Part shown: in pieces, positions 61,561 through 64,000 of the stretch
Position numbering within the stretch: position 1 is the stretch's first letter
Layout of the letters: every line of letters begins with the position of its first letter
Source of the DNA: an uncultured Dehalococcoidia bacterium
GTDB taxonomy: Bacteria; Chloroflexota; Dehalococcoidia; Lucifugimonadales; CAJWER01
NCBI GenBank assembly: GCA_958296115.1
Contig: OY282442.1
Span: 2,400,943 to 2,464,942 of the forward strand
Direction of reading: 5' to 3'
DNA length: 64,000 nt
Program-made: the position numbers and the translations under genes
Notes under the pieces: model-generated
What the model was told of the DNA's origin: nothing
Database searches by the model: none
Seen by the model: only the letters and a program-made list of their open reading frames with translations

Positions 61561-62320
61561 CGGACACCGCCGCCTCGAAGTCGATCTCGAGCCTGATGTT
61601 GTCCTCCACGCTCACCACCACGAACACCCGCGGAATGTCCATGTCGAACGTGTCGAACGTGAAATTCGTCTCCGCCTGGCCCGACACGCTGCCCTCGCCG
61701 AACTGCGCCGTCGCCCGCCAGGTCAACTCTTTCGTGACGCCGTGAATGGTCATGTCGCCGATTATATCGAACGACGCCTCGCCCGAAGAGGGCAGGGGCC
61801 ACGGCAGCCCCGTCAATCTCTTCACCACGAGCTCCGCCGTCGGATACTTGCCCGTCTCAAGGGTGTTGTTCCGCACATAACCGTCCCGCCGGTCCGAGTC
61901 CGACCGCAGCGACGCCATGTCCACGATTATCCGAGACCGAGCCGAATCAACGGCCCCGTCCGCCCCGAACACGATAGCCCCCTCCACCTTCTCCGTCACG
62001 CCGATAGCGTCAATGGGCGAATTCAGTCGCGCAAGCTGCTCGTTCACCAGGTACCGCGCCATCGAGCCAGCCCCAACCGCAACCGACACCCCGCCATCCC
62101 CAGCAGCCTGCGACTCCGCAGGGGTAGGGGAGGGCGCGGCGGTCGGCGTCGCAGCAGCCCCAGGGGTAGGGGATGCCGTCGCAGCCGGCCGCGACGCCGT
62201 GGGCTCAGCCGTCGGCGAGACGTCGTCCGTACCGCCAGACCCGCATCCAAGCCCCACAACCGCAAGCGCCGCCAACCCGACGACGAGGAACCGCATTGCC
62301 GAAAACCTGTATTTCGCCAT
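61553..62320 (-). CDS. YceI-family lipoprotein
   Basis: A 255-aa exported protein. A lipobox VVGLGC (Cys at about residue 26) is followed by a Pro/Ala/Thr linker and a YceI lipocalin-like domain (YLVNEQLARLNSPIDAIGVTEKVEGAI, DMASLRSDSDRRDGYVRNNTLETGKYPTAEL, GDMTIHGVTKELTW). YceI proteins bind isoprenoid-type ligands. First gene of the purine block on this strand. Confidence 0.9.
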   Translation of the reverse strand: MAKYRFSAMRFLVVGLAALAVVGLGCGSGGTDDVSPTAEPTASRPAATASPTPGAAATPTAAPSPTPAESQAAGDGGVSVAVGAGSMARYLVNEQLARLNSPIDAIGVTEKVEGAIVFGADGAVDSARSRIIVDMASLRSDSDRRDGYVRNNTLETGKYPTAELVVKRLTGLPWPLPSSGEASFDIIGDMTIHGVTKELTWRATAQFGEGSVSGQAETNFTFDTFDMDIPRVFVVVSVEDNIRLEIDFEAAVSGG

Positions 62321-62465
62321 GACCCCGCTCCTTTATCCAAACGCACCCCCCGATATTAGCAAGGAATCGCCGATATTGCATCAGCGCGGCTCAAGCCAGC
62401 CTGCGTCGCGTCCCCTTGGGGCTGGCTGGGGTTCGATTTGACGTGGCCCTGTGAGTGTGATAATC

Positions 62466-62606
62466 ATGGGCGATGCAGGATTTGGGGGCGCGCCGGCCGA
62501 TATGAGCTCGGACAATGGCAAGCGATTCCAGTTTGAGGCACGCGCTTACGGCAACGGCGCGAAGCGCAAGAACACCAGCCATAGAAGAAAGATAGACCAG
62601 AAATGA
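62466..62606 (+). CDS. Small ORF translationally coupled to membrane protein
   Basis: A 46-codon ORF (ATG 62466, TGA 62604-62606) whose stop overlaps the ATG of the next gene (ATGA). The product is hydrophilic and basic at its C-terminus (KRKNTSHRRKIDQK). No ribosome-binding site is obvious; a TGATAAT lies just before it. Its overlap with the downstream start is the main support. Function unknown. Confidence 0.5.
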   Translation: MGDAGFGGAPADMSSDNGKRFQFEARAYGNGAKRKNTSHRRKIDQK

Positions 62607-63166
62607 CTATTGTCTTTTTATTTGGTTCTATATTCACTATGATATTCACAGCGCTGCTAGCTGGGTTCGGAGTGCTGTTTGCTCCAATCGCTGCCGCGAT
62701 CTGTGGAATCATTGCCCGGTCAAGAGGATTGAGGGTCTCGCGCTATGCGCTAGTTGGTGGGGTGTGCTCTGGGCTGCTCTTCCTACCGTGGCTCTACTTG
62801 TTGACACGAATGTTGGGCAAATCCATGCCACGGTTTCTTGTGATTACGGCCTACATCGTATTGCACGGGGCTTGGCTCTTTGGCTCGATAGTCGCAGGGT
62901 TCTTCTTCATTACCATAGCGACGGATTCACCTGGCAGCACATCCAGTCTGTTTGGCCAGTATCCTGGCATATCGCGAGCATTGCTCTCTTTCAATTTCGC
63001 AACGTGGTGTGTTTCCTTGTCATTGTTGTGGAATAGATATAGCCGGTCCAACTATGACTATGATCCGGACACTGAAAATGATACTTTGCTGCCAATAGTG
63101 TACCTAGCGCCATTTGGACTTGCTATGCTATGGATACTATTTACGTTTTGGGCTTCGACTGAATAG
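62603..63166 (+). CDS. Small multi-pass membrane protein (array member 1)
   Basis: A 187-aa protein with about five hydrophobic helices. It shares GVLFAPIAAAICGIIARSRGLRVSRYALVGG and LPWLYLLTRMLGKSMP with the next gene (GVLWTPFAALICGRIARAKSLRVGSYVGAG; LPWIYLVARMLGRNPP). Codon use is AT-richer than in neighbouring operons. No family was recognised. Confidence 0.7.
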   Translation: MTIVFLFGSIFTMIFTALLAGFGVLFAPIAAAICGIIARSRGLRVSRYALVGGVCSGLLFLPWLYLLTRMLGKSMPRFLVITAYIVLHGAWLFGSIVAGFFFITIATDSPGSTSSLFGQYPGISRALLSFNFATWCVSLSLLWNRYSRSNYDYDPDTENDTLLPIVYLAPFGLAMLWILFTFWASTE

Positions 63167-63185
63167 CAATGAGGAGCAGGAGTTG

Positions 63186-63806
63186 ATGAGTATCTCCTAT
63201 ACCGACATTTTCGATGCAATTATCAATATAATTGGCGCTGGCACATTCGTTCCTATGGTGTGCTTGTTGATATTCGGTGTGTTGTGGACGCCGTTCGCAG
63301 CGCTCATATGCGGACGCATCGCTCGCGCCAAGAGCTTGAGGGTAGGCAGCTACGTGGGAGCCGGCGCGGGCTACTCGGCGCTGTTCTTCCTTCCATGGAT
63401 ATATCTCGTGGCGCGGATGCTCGGCCGGAACCCTCCATCCGTTCTCATTCGCGCTTCCTACGTGTTGATATACGCGTGCTGGCTTGCGCTGACAGGGGGT
63501 TATGCCGTCTATTACTTCACCGAGCTCTATCTGTTCGACGCCCACGGCTTGGAAAGATATGGGTGGGAGAAGGCCATAGGACTGGCTGTCATAATGTTCG
63601 TTGTTGTGGCGCTCAACCTCCTCACATGGACCGCTTCCGTTCTGGCGTTGCGCCGCGCTCATGCAGAGCATCGCATGAAGTCGGGAGACGCTCCCCGGGA
63701 GATCCTGCCTGGCGGAGTGTACATATACCCCTTTGCGCTGCTCCTCGCATGGGTCATGGCGTTCCCGTTGGTATGGGCAATAACGTATGGGTACCTCTCG
63801 CCGTAG
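63186..63806 (+). CDS. Small multi-pass membrane protein (array member 2)
   Basis: A 206-aa paralogue of member 1 with five to six hydrophobic helices. ATG 63186 follows GAGGAGCAGGAG. It contains the same W/F-x-P-(F/I)-A-A motif and LPW(I/L)YL segment. Nineteen bases separate it from member 1. Confidence 0.75.
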   Translation: MSISYTDIFDAIINIIGAGTFVPMVCLLIFGVLWTPFAALICGRIARAKSLRVGSYVGAGAGYSALFFLPWIYLVARMLGRNPPSVLIRASYVLIYACWLALTGGYAVYYFTELYLFDAHGLERYGWEKAIGLAVIMFVVVALNLLTWTASVLALRRAHAEHRMKSGDAPREILPGGVYIYPFALLLAWVMAFPLVWAITYGYLSP

Positions 63807-63894
63807 ACACGCCTTCGCGCGCGGGCCATCGTGTCGGACATGGTGGCCGCCCTGCAGGCGGCGGTGTCCAGACATTCAACTCAGGATATTGAGA

Positions 63895-64000
63895 ATGCTG
63901 GAAAATGAAATGCTGACATATGGCTTGGCTAATCTGATTAGATTCTATCTAGCCCTACTAGGGCTAGGTGTAGTATGGTCGCCGTTTGCGGGCTTGACAT
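63895..64000 (+). CDS. Membrane protein (array member 3), truncated by window end
   Basis: The first 35 codons of a third related gene: after an N-terminal helix it reads GLGVVWSPFAGLT, matching GVLWTPFAALIC and GVLFAPIAAAIC of members 2 and 1. The gene runs off the window. Confidence 0.6.
   Translation, partial: MLENEMLTYGLANLIRFYLALLGLGVVWSPFAGLT

Overview
The window is high-GC bacterial chromosome. Gene content and style point to Chloroflexota, most likely a Dehalococcoidia/SAR202-type lineage. The indications are a HrcA/CIRCE-type groESL operon with a GroEL lacking the Gly-Gly-Met tail, an NAD-type formate dehydrogenase, an aldehyde:ferredoxin oxidoreductase, DUF1800/DUF1501 genes, many amidohydrolases and abundant GC-rich hairpin repeats. 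The lineage is an inference from gene content; no rRNA is present. Most genes are chromosomal housekeeping or catabolic genes, with defence-type genes and repeats between them.

Layout. 1-7.8 kb: phosphoesterase fragment, alpha/beta hydrolase, a HEPN/PaREP1-like gene convergent with a GmrSD-like DUF262 gene, an aldonate/dihydroxy-acid dehydratase, and HicB-like and HicAB toxin-antitoxin genes. 7.8-8.9 kb: repeat block with copy 1 of a candidate structured RNA. 8.9-13.9 kb: a 1662-aa single-polypeptide (type ISP-like) restriction-modification enzyme. 13.9-19.0 kb: formate dehydrogenase operon (NuoE-like, NuoF-like, antitoxin-like, FdhA). 19.7-24.4 kb: Moco/tungsten-cofactor operon (MoeA-PBP, a MobA-MoaD fusion, AOR). 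24.5-26.7 kb: groESL with CIRCE and a terminator. 26.7-27.7 kb: RNA copy 2. 27.8-32 kb: small protein, coiled-coil nuclease-like protein, DUF6391 protein, tRNA-Arg(TCT), VWA lipoprotein. 32.3-39.5 kb: DUF1800-DUF1501-NHL-D-aminoacylase operon, a tandem duplication, and a second amidohydrolase. 39.7-43.7 kb: membrane-anchored HNH protein, Zn/Mn-type ABC transporter, PadR regulator. 43.8-52.9 kb: his genes (hisZ, hisG, hisD, hisC, hisB), split by RNA copy 3 and a GMC oxidoreductase pair. 53-62.3 kb: purine genes (purS, purC, purB, purE, purD) interleaved with DUF3105, NYN, VKOR-DsbA, phosphodiesterase, cupin and YceI genes. 62.4-64 kb: AT-richer array of three related small membrane proteins with a translationally coupled small ORF.

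How the genes fit together. MoeA and MobA would supply the molybdopterin-dinucleotide cofactor used by formate dehydrogenase, and the MoaD tail would serve the pterin pathway shared with AOR. VKOR and DsbA form an oxidative-folding pair. The his and pur blocks are biosynthetic operons with ATGA overlaps.

The most novel-looking element is a ~700-bp repeat present three times (two copies on minus, one on plus). It carries a conserved upstream element, a TTGACA-N18-TAGTCT promoter and a ~440-nt region. Stems in that region are conserved by compensatory and G-U changes while frameshifting indels separate the copies, as expected for a large structured non-coding RNA rather than a protein.
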